The notes under the pieces: generated by a model
The model's database searches: none
What the model was told of the DNA's origin: nothing
Seen by the model: only the letters and a program-made list of their open reading frames with translations
Translations under genes and position numbers: made by a program
From: Charina bottae
Lineage: Eukaryota; Chordata; Lepidosauria; Squamata; Charinaidae
DNA: 64,000 bases
Direction of reading: 5' to 3'
NCBI GenBank assembly: GCA_023362775.1
Contig: JALMGJ010000002.1
Span: 58,367,914-58,431,913 of the forward strand
Shown: positions 23,227 to 34,462 of the stretch, piece by piece
How positions within the stretch are numbered: the first letter of the stretch is position 1
Layout: every line of letters begins with the position of its first letter

Positions 23227-24632
23227 GTATGCCAACAAATTTGGAAAATTTGGAAATTTGGAAAACTCAACAGTGGCCACAGGATTGGAAAAGGTCAGTT
23301 TACGTTCCAATTCCAAAGAAAGGCAATGCCAAAGAATGCTCAAACTACCGTACAATTGCGCTCATTTCACATGCTAGCAAGGTTATGCTCAAAATCCTAC
23401 AAGCTAGGCTTCAGCAGTATGTGAACCGAGAACTACCAGAAGTGCAAGCTGGGTTTCGAAGAGGCAGAGGAACTAGAGATCAGATTGCCAACATTCGCTG
23501 GATCATGGAAAAAGCAAGAGAGTTCCAGAAAAACATCTACTTCTGCTTCATTGACTACGCTAAAGCCTTTGATTGTGTGGTTCACAACAAACTGTGGCAA
23601 ATTCTTAAAGAGATGGGAGTACCAGACCACCTTACCTGTCTCCTGAGAAACCTGTATGCGGGTCAAGAAGTAACAGTTAGAACCAGACATGGAACAACCG
23701 ACTGGTTCAAAATCGGGAAAGGAGTACGACAAGGCTGTATATTACCACCCTGCTTATTTAACTTATATGCAGAGTACATCATGAGAAAGGCCGGGCTGGA
23801 TGAATCACAAGCCGGAGTTAAGATTGGGAGAAATTTCAGCAACCTCAGATATGCAGATGATACCACCCTAATGGCAGAAAGTGAAGAGGAACTAAAGAGC
23901 CTCTTGATGAGGGTGAAAGAGGAGAGTGCAAAAGCTGGCTTGAAACTCAACATTAAAAAAACCCAGATCATGGCATCTGGTCCCATCACTTCCTGGCAAA
24001 TAGAAGGGGAAGAAATGGAAGCAGTGACAGATTTTATTTTCTTGGGCTCCAAGATCACCGCAGACGGTGACTGCAGCCATGAAATTAAAAGACGCTTGCT
24101 CCTTGGGAGGAAAGCTATGGCAAACCTAGACAGCATATTAAAAAGCAGAGACATCACCTTGCCGACAAAGGTCTGTATAGTTAAAGCTATGGTTTTTCCA
24201 GTAGTAACGTATGGCTGTGAGAGTTGGACCATAAGGAAGGCTGAGCGCCGAAGAATTGATGCTTTCAAGCTGTGGTGCTGGAGAAGACTCTTGAGAGTCC
24301 CTTGGACTGCAAGGAGGTCAAACCAGTCAATCCTAAAGGAAATCAACCCTGACTGCTCATTGGAAGGACAGATGCTGAAGCTGAAACTCAAATACTTTGG
24401 CCATCTAATGCGAAGAGAGGACTCACTGGAAAAGACCCTGATGCTGGGAAAGACTGAAGGCAAAAGGAGAAGGGGACGGCAGAGGATGAGATGGTTAGAT
24501 AGCATCACTGATGTAATGAACATGAATTTGAGTAAACTCCGGGAGATGGTGGAGGACAGGAAGGCCTGGCGTGCTATGGTCCATGAGGTCACGAAGAGTC
24601 GGACACGACTAAACGACTGAACAACAACAAGT
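22664..24632 (+). mobile_element. BovB (RTE) LINE, 5'-truncated
   Basis: The element lacks its endonuclease part and starts in the RT linker, right after an AT-rich tract. It ends with the typical BovB tail CACGACTAAACGACTGAACAACAA near 24607-24632. It holds two long open frames (22648-23226 and 23229-24620), low divergence and few lesions, so it is probably young for this window. Confidence 0.93.
23229..24620 (+). pseudogene. BovB ORF2, reverse transcriptase core and C-terminus
   Basis: A 463-residue frame with the RT blocks in order: RSVYVPIPKKGNAKECSNYR, GFRRGRGTRDQI, CFIDYAKAFDCVVH, GKGVRQGCILPPCLFN, and the catalytic NLRYADDTTLMAES near residues 205-218. After these come the conserved RTE C-terminal block VVTYGCESWTIRKAERRRID, FKLWCWRRLLRVPWTARRSN and FGHLMRRED. 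The catalytic aspartates are intact. About 17 bp of extra GGAAAATTTGGAAATTT-type sequence at 23240-23270 shifts the frame relative to the upstream ORF, so the pair cannot make one protein. Confidence 0.9.
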
Positions 24633-24773
24633 TTTATTGTATTCCACCCATTCTTACTTTTTTGTGAGATGGGCAGCCATATGAATTTGATATATGTGTG
24701 AATGAATGAATGAATGAATGAAAGACAAAGGAGCTTATTTTACTTTTCTTAGCAGGAGAGAGCATTCAGGAAT

Positions 24774-25300
24774 AATTTATTTATTTATTTATTCGATTTA
24801 TCACCGCCCAACTCCCTCAAAGGGACTCTGGGCAGTTTACAATCCAACACAATTAATTCTAATACAAATATGGATAAAATTAGATAAACATTAAAAAAGC
24901 AATTCAAAAATACAATAAATAAAATAAAATCAAGATGGTAGTATCTTCTTTAAAACAATGGAAAGGGCATTCTAAGGCCATCCTAAGGTATTAGCCATCC
25001 CCAAGAGTGTATACTCTTCTTCCCGCCCCAGTCCTGTTGGCAGAACCAGGTCTTGAGTTTTTTCCAGAAGTGCAGGAGCTAGGGGGACTGTCTTAACTCC
25101 GGGGGGAGAATATTCCACAGAGCAGGTGCTACTGCAGAGAAGGCATGCTTCCGTGACCCCATTAGATGGAATTCTTTGACCGATGGGGTCCGTAGCATGC
25201 CCCCCCTGCATAACCGGACGGGACGGGACAATGTAATGGGGATAAGATGGTCCCTTAGGTAACCTGGTCCCATGCCATGAATCATATAAAATACCTGATT
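24774..25300 (-). mobile_element. CR1/L2-group LINE 3' end
   Basis: The 3' end is at 24774 next to (TTTA)n. The consensus phrase 'CACCGCCCAACTCCCTC..GGGACTCTGGGC' follows, as in the copies at 61780 and 48180. The minus frame 25285-25079 reads MIHGMGPGYLRDHLIPITLS and HAFSAVAPALWNILPPELR, the RT C-terminus. Confidence 0.85.
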
Positions 25301-26779
25301 TACTTCTTCATTCCAGTTTGAACTTCATCAAAACTATTTGTCAAAATCACAGTAGATACCAAAGGTTGCTTCTAAAAATTCAGCAGAAATATAATTATAT
25401 TAATATTTCTCCATTCTTATTTGTCTTTCTATTCCATAGAAATGTCTTCTATAGAGATATTTGGGGGAGTGTAGCTGATCACATGTAGAATCAGTCCCTA
25501 TTTCTCATTTTTGAAAAATTCCATCTCTATTGATGTCTTAAAACTCAATTGATGGTTCTACAGATGTTCAAACTGAATACAGGCAGAGCAACAAAGGAAC
25601 CTACTGATTCAGCAGTGGGAACAAATTGAGTAGAGGAAAAAAGTGCCATCATGCTAAGCAAACCCCAGGGCATTTGCCTTTTTTCTTTTTTTACCTTGAT
25701 ACCTGATCACCTGAAACACTGAGCACAGGTGTGAGAATTCTCTTGTGTTTGACAGTTGGTTGAACAAAGTCAGTGATAATTAACTCCAAATCAGCATCTT
25801 TGGCTCCACTGAAATCATAGTTTGCTCTTGCACTTTGCAGATGGCACAGCAGTTCTGTACAATGAGTAATTATGGGGGTGGGGGGTGGGGGTTGTTTGTT
25901 TGTTTTTATTTTGTTTGTTTTTTGCCACTCCTTCTCTTTCTTCAGGAAAATGTTGCCCGGATTCTTTTCTTTTCATCACTTGAACTTATTTTCAAGCGTT
26001 AAAAATTGCATATAAAAAAGCATAGCAGCTGGGCTTTACCTAAATTAATTCTTTAAAAAGGAACATTTTTTTCCACTTGGAATAACACAACGTTGTTGGT
26101 TTTTTAGCACAAAATGTGTGTGTATTTTTTTTTTAAGAATCTATGCCATCAGGCCAATGTTGCAAGAGGTCCTCTTTCTCTTCTCTTTCTACCTTTTCAC
26201 CTTGAGGTAACAATCCTGTACAGCCAGGAGCTGATCTAAAGGAGCTTTAAACTGAGGGACTATTACACTCTTTATTTTCCTATTTGGGGATTAGTTCTTT
26301 CTGGCTCATTATTTGGAGAAGTAAAGGTCAAAGGTGACATTAAAATGTACCAACAGTGGGTAGCAGTTGGGTCACAAAAACATCAACTTTTGAGAGCTGG
26401 AAAAGAATTAGCTCAGAAAAGTATTAATGAAGATGAAAACATTTGGAAACAATCATCCACTTTTACAAAGGAGAAAATGCAACCCCCAACATAAGGATGG
26501 GCAACATGTGGCTCCTAATGATATTGACCAGCATGGCCAGTGGTAAGAAATGATGGGAGCTGCAATCTTGCAATCTGGAGGAGCATAGATTTTCCTTCCC
26601 TTCTGTAGCACCAGTACACTAATCCTAAATATCCTAATTAAGGACATTGTGGGAAAACAGAAGAATAGCATTTGCAAAATATGATATAGAGGGTACCACT
26701 AGAAATACATCAAGAGATCCACAGCAGTGGAAACATACTTTTTGTGAAACTGGGAAGCATGGGGGAAGAAGTGACTAAC
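25300..26779. other. Intron, nothing recognised
   Basis: A GGGGGTGGGG / GTTTGTTTG low-complexity patch at 25873-25922; otherwise no feature recognised. Confidence 0.5.
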
Positions 26780-26871
26780 TCAAAGTTAATATGTCGATGA
26801 AGGTTCTCAGTGATCCAGGTGGAATTGTCTGTAGCTTAAATCATGTCAACTGGATTTCTATTTTCTCAGTG

Positions 26872-26920
26872 GAAACGTTTCGCTCCTTATCCAAGAAGCT
26901 TCTTCAGTCTGAGCAAAGTT
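26872..26920 (-). ncRNA. Hammerhead-like motif, family 1 (minus)
   Basis: Reverse complement of the 14394-14427 core: CTGAAGA, A, GCTTCTTGGATAAGGAGC, GAAAC, GTT. It has one G-U wobble in stem II. Confidence 0.45.
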
Positions 26921-27008
26921 AGTAAGGGAATCCTTAAATATGTTTCTAGGGTGGTTGTGTGACCTTGCACCTGGGGCTAGGTCATGGTTATTTTTGAGAT
27001 GTTTATTT

Positions 27009-27398
27009 CTAAGTCCCTTTATCATCCAAAGGAAGATCGTTAAGATTACCTTGCTGTTGTTGAGATTGCGAAATGGTCTTAATCTTCCTAGGCACAGAAG
27101 ACAAACCAGGAAGGAAAATAGGGGAAAGATTGTGCCTGAGGCCCCCACCTCTATTCAAAGAAGGATTTTCCAAGTTGGCATAAATGGATTCCTTGACCCC
27201 TCTTTCAAACCACTTATCTTCCCTGTCTAAAATGTGAACATTAATGTCCTCAAATGAGTGTCCTTTTTCCTTTAGATGAAGGTAAACTGCTGACTCTGGT
27301 CCTGTGGTGTTGCTCCTCCTGTGTTGGGCCATCCTCCTGTACAAAGGTTGTTTGGTTTCTCCAATGTAGAGCTCAGAGCACTCCTCACTGCATTGCAT
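27009..27398 (-). pseudogene. GIY-YIG domain, Penelope-like
   Basis: A 129-residue minus frame starting in the zinc motif (MQCSEECSELYIGETKQPLY) and otherwise close to the 13612-14295 ORF to its end (DDKGT). Upstream coding continues to about 27547 but with frame breaks (KIRRIFG-like and LRQRLVHPKDQ segments visible in other frames). Confidence 0.8.
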
Positions 27399-27747
27399 AC
27401 ACTACATTGCTTTTCTTGTGTTTTGGAGTTTGATCTTTGGGGTGTACAAGCCTCTGTCTCAGTGTGTTGGTGGGTTTGAAATATACAGGTATGTGGCCAA
27501 ATATCCTTTTTATCTTTTCAGACACTCCAGCCATGTAAGGAATGACCTTACATTCTTTTGTCTTCTGTGCCTAGGAAGATTAAGACCATTTTGCAATCTC
27601 AACAACAGCAAGGTAATCTTAACGATCCTCCTTTGGATGATAAAGGGACTTAGAAATAAACATCTCAAAAATAACCATGACCTAGCCCCAGGTGCAAGGT
27701 CACACAGCCACCCTAGAAACATATTTAAGGATTCCCTTACTAACTTT

Positions 27748-27803
27748 GCTCAGACTGAAGAAGCTTCTTGGATAAGGAGCGAAACGTTTCCACTGAGAAA
27801 ATA
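27748..27803 (+). ncRNA. Hammerhead-like motif, family 1 (plus)
   Basis: The same core as at 26872-26920 in opposite orientation, within the plus-strand arm of the inverted pair. Confidence 0.45.
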
Positions 27804-27937
27804 GAAATCCAGTTGACATGATTCAAGCTACAGTCAAAGTTAATATGAACATAGAGCCAGCATATGTGCCTTTGTAACAGCAGCATTTCAGGTATTCTGT
27901 ATAAATAAGCAAGAGAAGAACTCCAAATTACAGTATA

Positions 27938-28355
27938 CAGGTAGTCCTCGCTTAACGACCGCAATTGGGACTGGAATTTTGGTCTCTAAGTGATGCGGTC
28001 ATTAAGCAAGGCTTCATGTGGCTGGACCCGATTTTATGACCATTTTTACTGTGGTTGTTAAGTGAAACACATGGTCATTAAGTGAACCACATGGTTGTTA
28101 AGTGAATTACATGGTTCGCTTGATTTGTCTTGTCGGAAGCCAGCTGTGAAGGTCACAAATCACTATCACGTGACCGCAGGATGCTACAACCGGTTGTAAA
28201 TGTGAGCTGGTTGCCAAGCACCCAAATTGCGATCACCTGACTCTGGGGGTGGTGCGATGGTCGTAACTTCAAAAACGGGTTGCAAGTAACTTTTTTAGCC
28301 CTGTCGTATCGCTGAACCATAGATAAACGAATGGTCATTAAGCAAGGACTACCTG
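27938..28355 (+). mobile_element. pogo/Tigger-like MITE, complete
   Basis: 418 bp with terminal repeats CAGGTAGTCCTCG / CAAGGACTACCTG and TA on both sides (27936-27937, 28356-28357). The interior has several GTTAAGTGAA-type internal repeats. Non-coding. Confidence 0.9.
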
Positions 28356-28919
28356 TAAGGATACATGGCTAGTAAAAACAAACAAACAAACCAGATGCTG
28401 GTATAGGTTTTCTCCTGAAACAAAGCCATGACATAGTGCTTTTTGTCACATATGTTCTGATGCACTTCTGCTCCCAGACCTGAATATCTGTATTAATAAT
28501 ATTGGAATAACAGTAGAAAGAACAAATAAAAAGAATCACATCTTTGACTGATGTCCTTTGGAAATTTGAATTCCAGCCAGAAACTTAGGAATAATCTAAG
28601 TAATGTCTTAAGATATAATATGTGCCCAGCAAAATGTGTGGTTTTTCTTTTTTGGTTGTTTGGTAAATCCACAGCTGATATGACTGAAATATTTAGTGCT
28701 TGTAAAATTTTGTTTCATCTTCTATTCTGCCTCATGCTCCAATAACTATAGGGGTGATTTTGCAAGATCCATCCATTTGGATGGTTAGAGCTCTATGTTT
28801 GGTAATGGTTTCCAATTCTTTTTCCTCCATTCTACTCTCTCTGGGTTGTGGGGCAACTAATATTCTCCTTACTTATATGATACCAAAGTGAATATTAGAC
28901 AGAGCAGACAAACTGAAGC

Positions 28920-29375
28920 TGCCCGATAACCCTGGAGGTGAAGGAGACAGAAGACAAAAACAAGGTTGTTGTCTTTTCTGTGGTGTGGAGTTGATATATG
29001 GATACAATAAATGACATTGTTTATGTCAGAAGATGCTAGTATCAGGAGAAAGGATGGGCTTGAAGTCCCTTTAGAAGAGCAGACTCTACAGGCTCCAGGT
29101 CAGCCCATAGTAAGGTCACCCCATGTTGTTATCAGATCCTACATTCATGCAGTAAAGGTCGAGTTATAATTTACACTGCTTTTGTAAGTCCTATGTATCA
29201 TTTCCAGAGGGTACCTAACCTGTAACCTTGTGGGTCTTGAGGCTTTTCTGTGTTCCTTTGATGAGGAGCCCAGTGATCACTGTAGGTGTGCATGCCAATA
29301 CAAGGTACTTTGTTGCATCTATTTGCAATCACTTTGATTCCCAACTTAATTGGGTATTTTCCCCACAAATCTCAG
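28920..29375 (-). repeat. Unclassified interspersed repeat, copy 1
   Basis: Similar over about 450 bp to 43305-43770. On the minus strand a degenerate reading resembles the second copy's CNKVSFIGRHKLTVIAG block. I could not name the family. Confidence 0.5.
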
Positions 29376-29380
29376 TCTCA

Positions 29381-29438
29381 ATCTCTCTCTCTCTCTCCCT
29401 CCCTCCCTCCCTCCCTCCCTCCCTCCCTCCCTCCCTCC
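29381..29438. repeat. (CT)n(CCCT)n microsatellite
   Basis: CTCTCTCT followed by about ten CCCT units. Confidence 0.95.
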
Positions 29439-29439
29439 A

Positions 29440-30196
29440 ATTATTGTGATATCTGGTGTGTTGTGTTCTAGATAGTGATCACTTTGCAATACTCACTTAA
29501 ATTTTGTTATCATTTTCAACAACTTTTTTTCAATTTTGTTATTGTATCGCATTCAGGAAAATTGAAAATTATAAAATTATAATCTTTGCTTGCCTTGACA
29601 TAATCATTTAATCCATGTTTGTCTTATTCAACTGATTATTACTACTGCTACTACTAATAATAAACTGCCTTAAACTGGTTTTTGATAACTATGTGTCTTA
29701 TTAACCTTCCTATAATAATCAGTTTATATTCCTTTCATTATCTGACCTTTAGGACTGGATGTAGCCTCCATGATGAATAATTTTTCTTCAAACTTCTGAA
29801 AATTGCATCCTCTCATACTGTAAACAGCTCATCATCTAAGACTGAAAACATATTTTACTCCCTGAAGAAACACACCATACTTAGACCTCATATTGTGAAT
29901 TTATTTCTTCCTCTGCAGGAATAAATTGACCAGAGAAAGATGCAGACTAGTTGTAAAGATGGAATATTAGTAAATTCTGCTGTGTCTAAACTGTATCTAA
30001 TGTAATGATCAATGATACACTGAAATGAAAATTTGGCTGAAATGTGATCAGTGTGCTGTAATCAACATCAACTATGATTAATGTCCAAATATTACAAATA
30101 ACATTATATCACAGTTATTGCTGTTAAGTCTTCAGTATAATATCATGTTAATAACTGGTTTGCATGGTTTTGTTTATTTTTCCCCTCCCCCTTCAG
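29440..30196. other. Intron 5' of the Ig5 second-half exon
   Basis: AT-rich with no element recognised; ends in the pyrimidine tract of the acceptor at 30196. Confidence 0.5.
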
Positions 30197-30324
30197 AATC
30201 TTTATCTTAGAAGATAACAGTCTGAAGATATATAATATTACCAAATCTGATGCAGGTGTATACAGCTGCATAGCAATGAATCAATTTGGAGTTGCAAGGA
30301 ATTCGGGAAACCTGATTGTGAAAG
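30197..30324 (+). CDS. CNTN6: Contactin exon: second half of Ig domain 5
   Basis: The acceptor is a strong pyrimidine tract plus cttcag ending at 30196, and the donor is gtactt from 30325. The 128-nt exon has one leading base, 42 codons and one trailing base. The peptide [20 protein letters not shown], then [20 protein letters not shown] and VK, contains the DAGVYSC tyrosine corner and the GNLIVK end of the domain. The KIYNIT block and the following Ig6 block are the best evidence for CNTN6. NIT is a possible glycosylation site. The exon is isolated by roughly 18 kb and 31 kb of intron and would be missed by ORF-length criteria. Confidence 0.92.
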
Positions 30325-30860
30325 GTACTTTCTTGTCTTTATTTGCATTTTATGGATATTGGAAATCCACATGCATATTTGATTAATCATGCTGAGATGT
30401 CAGAGAATCTAGTACTCTGTGAACGTGGTTTGAATCTTAGTTTCTTAGTGGGACAAAGCTGCTGAGATGCCTGTGGCAAACCAGAAGGGTGCCTGGCCAA
30501 GGTACAGGCGATACCTGTGGTTTGATACCATTCTTAGAGGGAGATGCAGACAACAAATTCAAAATTAGTATCCAGGCTTCATACTGGATAATGAAACATG
30601 TCAAGGAAATGGCTGTTTTGCTCTGAGGGGTAGAAAGATATGGAGAGATTATACAATCCTTGTTCAGTCTCAGAAATTAAAACTGTTTGTGCAAATGTAT
30701 ATTCCTGAAGCTCCAGGTTTTCAGGCACATATATCATACCTGTCTAGAATATAACCTGGGATATTTTACCTAATCGATGTGAGAAAAGTAATTTATTTGA
30801 AGATAATTTCATTGGAAAATTAATGTTTCAATGGGCCAGGCAGAGAGACACACATTGATG

Positions 30861-30942
30861 TATTTGTATTTGTCAAAAATATTGACAAATATTTGTATTT
30901 GTCAAAAATATTGACAAATATTTGTATTTGTCAAAAATTCAG
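30861..30942. repeat. 29-bp tandem repeat containing a hairpin
   Basis: About 2.8 copies of TATTTGTATTTGTCAAAAATATTGACAAA (period 29). Each holds the palindrome TTTGTCAAAAATATTGACAAA. (Units start at 30861, 30890, 30919.). Confidence 0.93.
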
Positions 30943-32657
30943 GCAACAGTAAGTGAAGGAACCACTGGCATATTCTATACAACAGTTTTAGCCAAACAGC
31001 CTAGTTACTGATTCCATATTACCCCCTATAAATGGCAATTGTTCTAGAATTGTTCTAGATTCATGCAGCATGATTAGTCTTGGGAAAATCTCAGAATTAA
31101 ATTAAAGGGCCACACAAGAATGGAAAACAGATGGCATAGAGTGGCTTCATTTACTTACTAAACTATAGTCTGATACCTCTTCAACACAAGTTACATTGGT
31201 TTTAAGGCTGAGAGATCTATTCCCTTTTGCTTAATATTCTAGATAACCACCAACCAGAAGATATCTAGAACTAGAGAACTCTGAACCTAATAATTTTTTT
31301 ATGTGTACCAAACTTGAATGGAGTTTACCATTTACCCAAGTCATGTTAACACTAGTAGCATAATTTAGGATATGGATGGGGGAAAGGGACAGTTTCTTGT
31401 TGCTATTAGGCATCAGAAATTTGCGTCTTCCATCCATCCCTATATTAATAGTCAAAGATTTTTTATGTAAAGATTCTTAGTTCTAAATAGCAAGAAAAAC
31501 ATTCAACATTCAATCAAGTCATTTTTGTTTTTTGCTAAAAATTAATTTTTCTATCACTGCTATCCTCCAGTTTATTTGGAATATATGTATTTGGCATATT
31601 AATTACCAGAATTATCATCTTTGAAAATGCTGACTTGATGCTATTTTGTGACATATCACTACTGGTATGTATACATCTAATTCCACTAAAACCAGTCTCA
31701 TAAGAAGTGATTTAAAAGAATATGACTAATGGAACCTGGAAGATTTATCAACACATTTCCATCAGGTTAACATGAGGGGGGGGGGGAAAAGTTTCCCAGG
31801 ATTCTTAATGGTTATTGCAGCAAGCACTGTATGATGTCCAAGCCAGTTATTCCATCCAATTGTTAACCATAATAATGGCATGGAAAAGTCTTATATTTGA
31901 AAAACTTTGGACACCCACCAAGACTTTTTTCACTATATAGAATTCTTATACCATATTAGCATAAATACATCATCATAAAGCTTTTTACGAGAACAATTGC
32001 TTGGATCCAAAGATGCCCCTATTTAGCAGAATGAATATGCCACTCAATGACCTGATTTGATAGCTAAAACATATGCTGTTGTGTGAATTTAAATTTCAAA
32101 TCGAGTTGTGATAAGTTGAGTTGCTTAATTAAACTTTTCAGTTATTGTTTGTGGAAAGTTTACTTTCCTGAGTCCTGGTGCATTGGTTGGGTTCACACAA
32201 TGCATTAAACTGGGGTAACAAAATACAGTTACTATGTTCATATTACGTGCTATGTCAAACTAATCAGCCATATTACAGTTTAGCATGATGGTTTTGTTCA
32301 CAAAATATTCAGGGTCCATATAACATGCTGAATCACAAACAACCTAGCATGTTGTACAAATCCAGTTTTCATCTGTCAATTGAACTCCAAAACAGGTGAA
32401 AATATCCTCAAGTTAAGCTTGAATCCTGGTGACTCTGCCCATTGTAACTGCTAAGCCAGGTTCAACCTGTTATGCAAATATATTCATTTGAAGGATGTAT
32501 CTGACTTAATGGAAGAGTATGGCACAGAAAAATAGTTGACGTCTGGGGTGAGTTAGGATAGCAGTTTCTATGAATTGGCCATGTTCAAATGTTATTGGTT
32601 ATTTTTTTCTTTAGTCTGTATCCGTAAATATTCCCCATGGTGTGCCCAAAGTAGCTG
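30943..32657. other. Intron, nothing recognised
   Basis: A G10 run near 31777. No exon or element recognised. Confidence 0.5.
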
Positions 32658-32660
32658 ATA

Positions 32661-32827
32661 AAGCAAAACAAATATAACAGGCCCTCCAGATATCAGAATA
32701 TCATTACATAATTAATAGTTTCCTTGATGACAAACCAAAAATGATGACAAAGCAAAACAAATATAACAGGCCCTCCAGATATCAGAATATCATTACATAA
32801 TTAATAGTTTCCTTGATGACAAACCGA
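32661..32827. repeat. 89-bp tandem duplication
   Basis: AGCAAAACAAATATAACAGG begins at 32662 and again at 32751, and the copies appear identical through GACAAACC. It looks recent. Confidence 0.93.
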
Positions 32828-32967
32828 TAGATTTCCAAATGTCACAAATGTTACCTGGGTTCCCAGGACAGTGGAAATCAAGGATTATTTGTACCTGGAG
32901 CTGGAAGCCCAGATCCCACAAAGAGAAAAGGAGAGTCCTGTCAGTCCTGGACTTTACTAAAAAAGGG

Positions 32968-33600
32968 GGAAGAGCCAGTTTGGTCTAGTGGTTAAGGCAG
33001 GGCTTTCCAAACTTTTCAGTTGTCGACACACCAACGGCAGTGCACAAAAACACGGAAGCGCTACGGCAACGGGCGAAGCTTCTGGGTTTTTGCCCACTGC
33101 CACCGCTGCACTTTTGGGTTTTCGCACACCGCCGCCACGCTTTTGGATTTTCACCCACCGCCACTGCAGTGCTTTTGGGTTTTCATGTGCAGCGGCGGCA
33201 GCGGCAGTGTCCTGGTGTACCGCACAAAAACCCAGAAGCACTGATGGCCCACCGCCACCACGCACACTGCCACGCACAGCGGTGGTGCACCATCAATGCT
33301 TCTGGGTTTTTGTGCAGCACACCTGGGCCCCGCAGGCGACACAGTACTGTGTCGCGACACAGAGTTTGGAAAGCTATGGGTTAAGGCAATGAGCTAGAAA
33401 CCAGGAGACTGAGAGTTCTAGTCCAGCTTTAGGCATGAAAGCCAGCTGGGTGACCTTGGATCAGTCACACTCTCAGCCCAACTCACCTCACAGGGTGGCT
33501 GTTGTGGGGAAAATAGGAGGGAGGAGTATTAGGTATGTTCCCTGCCTTGAGTTATTTATAAAAATAATAAAGGCGGGATAGAAAATAAATAAATAAAATT
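32968..33600 (+). mobile_element. tRNA-derived SINE split by a hAT MITE
   Basis: The head GAGCCAGTTTGGTCTAGTGG TTAAGG (A-box-like) lies at about 32971-32997 and resumes at 33379 after the MITE. Next is CAATGAGCTAGAAACC, then a B-box-like GAGTTCTAGTCC (33411-33422), and a CORE/MIR-like middle (GCTGGGTGACCTTGGATCAG). It ends in A-rich repeats (AAATAAATAAA) near 33590. Related copies are at 16150-16345 and 54240-54450. Confidence 0.75.
32998..33378 (+). mobile_element. hAT-type MITE, GC-rich variant
   Basis: The ends CAGGGCTTTCCAAACTT and AGTTTGGAAAGCTATG are close to those of the 290-bp MITEs, with a perfect 8-bp duplication GGTTAAGG (32990-32997, 33379-33386). The interior is GC-rich, with repeated CTTTTGGGTTTT and CACCGCC blocks. 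Several open frames on both strands (for example 32988-33392) come from this repeat and are not genes. Confidence 0.88.
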
Positions 33601-34273
33601 AATTAATTAATTAATAAGAATAAAAGTCTTCACTACCTGTGCTTTAAGGAAAAGTTAAGAACAGGGGATAAAAGAAGGAGAAACTGAAAACTTCAGTGGC
33701 AACATTGTATTCACATCTGCCACCTGATGAAATTAACTGAAAGTCAAAGGGGGGGGGCTTATCTTCCGGCTGACAAGGCCTTTCTTAAAGGACAGAGCCA
33801 AGGTTATGGGCTGTGGGGATGCTGGGGGAGGTGTCTGGACAAGCAGGCTTTCCTTTGAACTGAGCCACACCAACCTGATCCTTTGAAATGAGCCTTCTTT
33901 CTCCTTTCCTACTTAGTCAGTACATCATCCTGATGCTCCTAGGTTGGCTTCCATCCTTGCAAACATGGAGGATTTTATTCTGTGGAGGCTGACACACACA
34001 ATCACAACCATGCTCACTTCTATCCCTCCTTTTGACCATAGCTGCAGCTCTTCAGTCTTTTGTTCCTCTACTCTGCAGCTGTTCAGAAAGCTCAGGGTTC
34101 TCCTGCCTATTCCCCAGCTTCTGTAGTATATAGTTCTTCCCCTCTGAATGTCTCCCTAATAACTCTCTGGGATAGCTGGAGCTGAAGATTGGTCAAGTAC
34201 CCCAAAGTTTTCATTGAGGAAGAATTTGAGCTTGGGTTTCCCTTGGAAATCCCTTATTCAGCAGTGTAAGAAC
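33601..34273. other. Intron, nothing recognised
   Basis: Short TTAA repeats at 33598-33618 and a G9 run at 33749; no other feature. Confidence 0.5.
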
Positions 34274-34287
34274 CTTCTCAGCCATGT

Positions 34288-34462
34288 CTGTAGCTTGAAT
34301 CATGTCAACTGGATTTCTATTTTCTCAGTGGAAACGTTTTTCTCCTTATCCAAGAAGCTTCTTCAAGAAGGAGCGAAACGTTTCCACTGAGAAAATAGAA
34401 ATCCAGTTGACATGATTCAAGCTACAGACAATTCCACCTGGATGACTGAGAACCTTCATTGA
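34288..34462. mobile_element. Penelope-like palindrome with 14-bp TSD, family 1
   Basis: Two 3' ends of family 1 are joined 5' to 5' into an almost perfect palindrome with arms of about 80 bp (34288-34366 and 34360-34440). It is flanked by the perfect duplication CTTCTCAGCCATGT (34274-34287 and 34463-34476). The right arm extends into ACCTGGATGACTGAGAACC, an extension that the left arm lacks. It keeps part of the hammerhead-like core (GGAGCGAAACGTTTCCACTG). Confidence 0.85.

Larger units (their letters stand above)
26794..27833. mobile_element. Penelope-like inverted pair with 14-bp TSD, family 1
   Basis: A minus-strand copy (26794-about 27547) and a plus-strand copy (about 27556-27833) are joined 5' to 5', with the 3' ends facing out. 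The pair is flanked by a perfect direct repeat TCAAAGTTAATATG (26780-26793 and 27834-27847), so it entered as one event. The minus copy keeps the GIY-YIG frame; the plus copy has only the last about 280 bp. The left 3' end is about 35 bp longer than the right, ending in the ACCTGGATCACTGAGAACC region. Confidence 0.88.

Noticed and set aside
23663..24592. 309-residue minus-strand frame
   Set aside because: Antisense shadow of the BovB RT core; no family motif.
32957..33392. Several 70-134-residue frames in the GC-rich patch
   Set aside because: They lie within the hAT MITE (32998-33378) and arise from its internal repeats.
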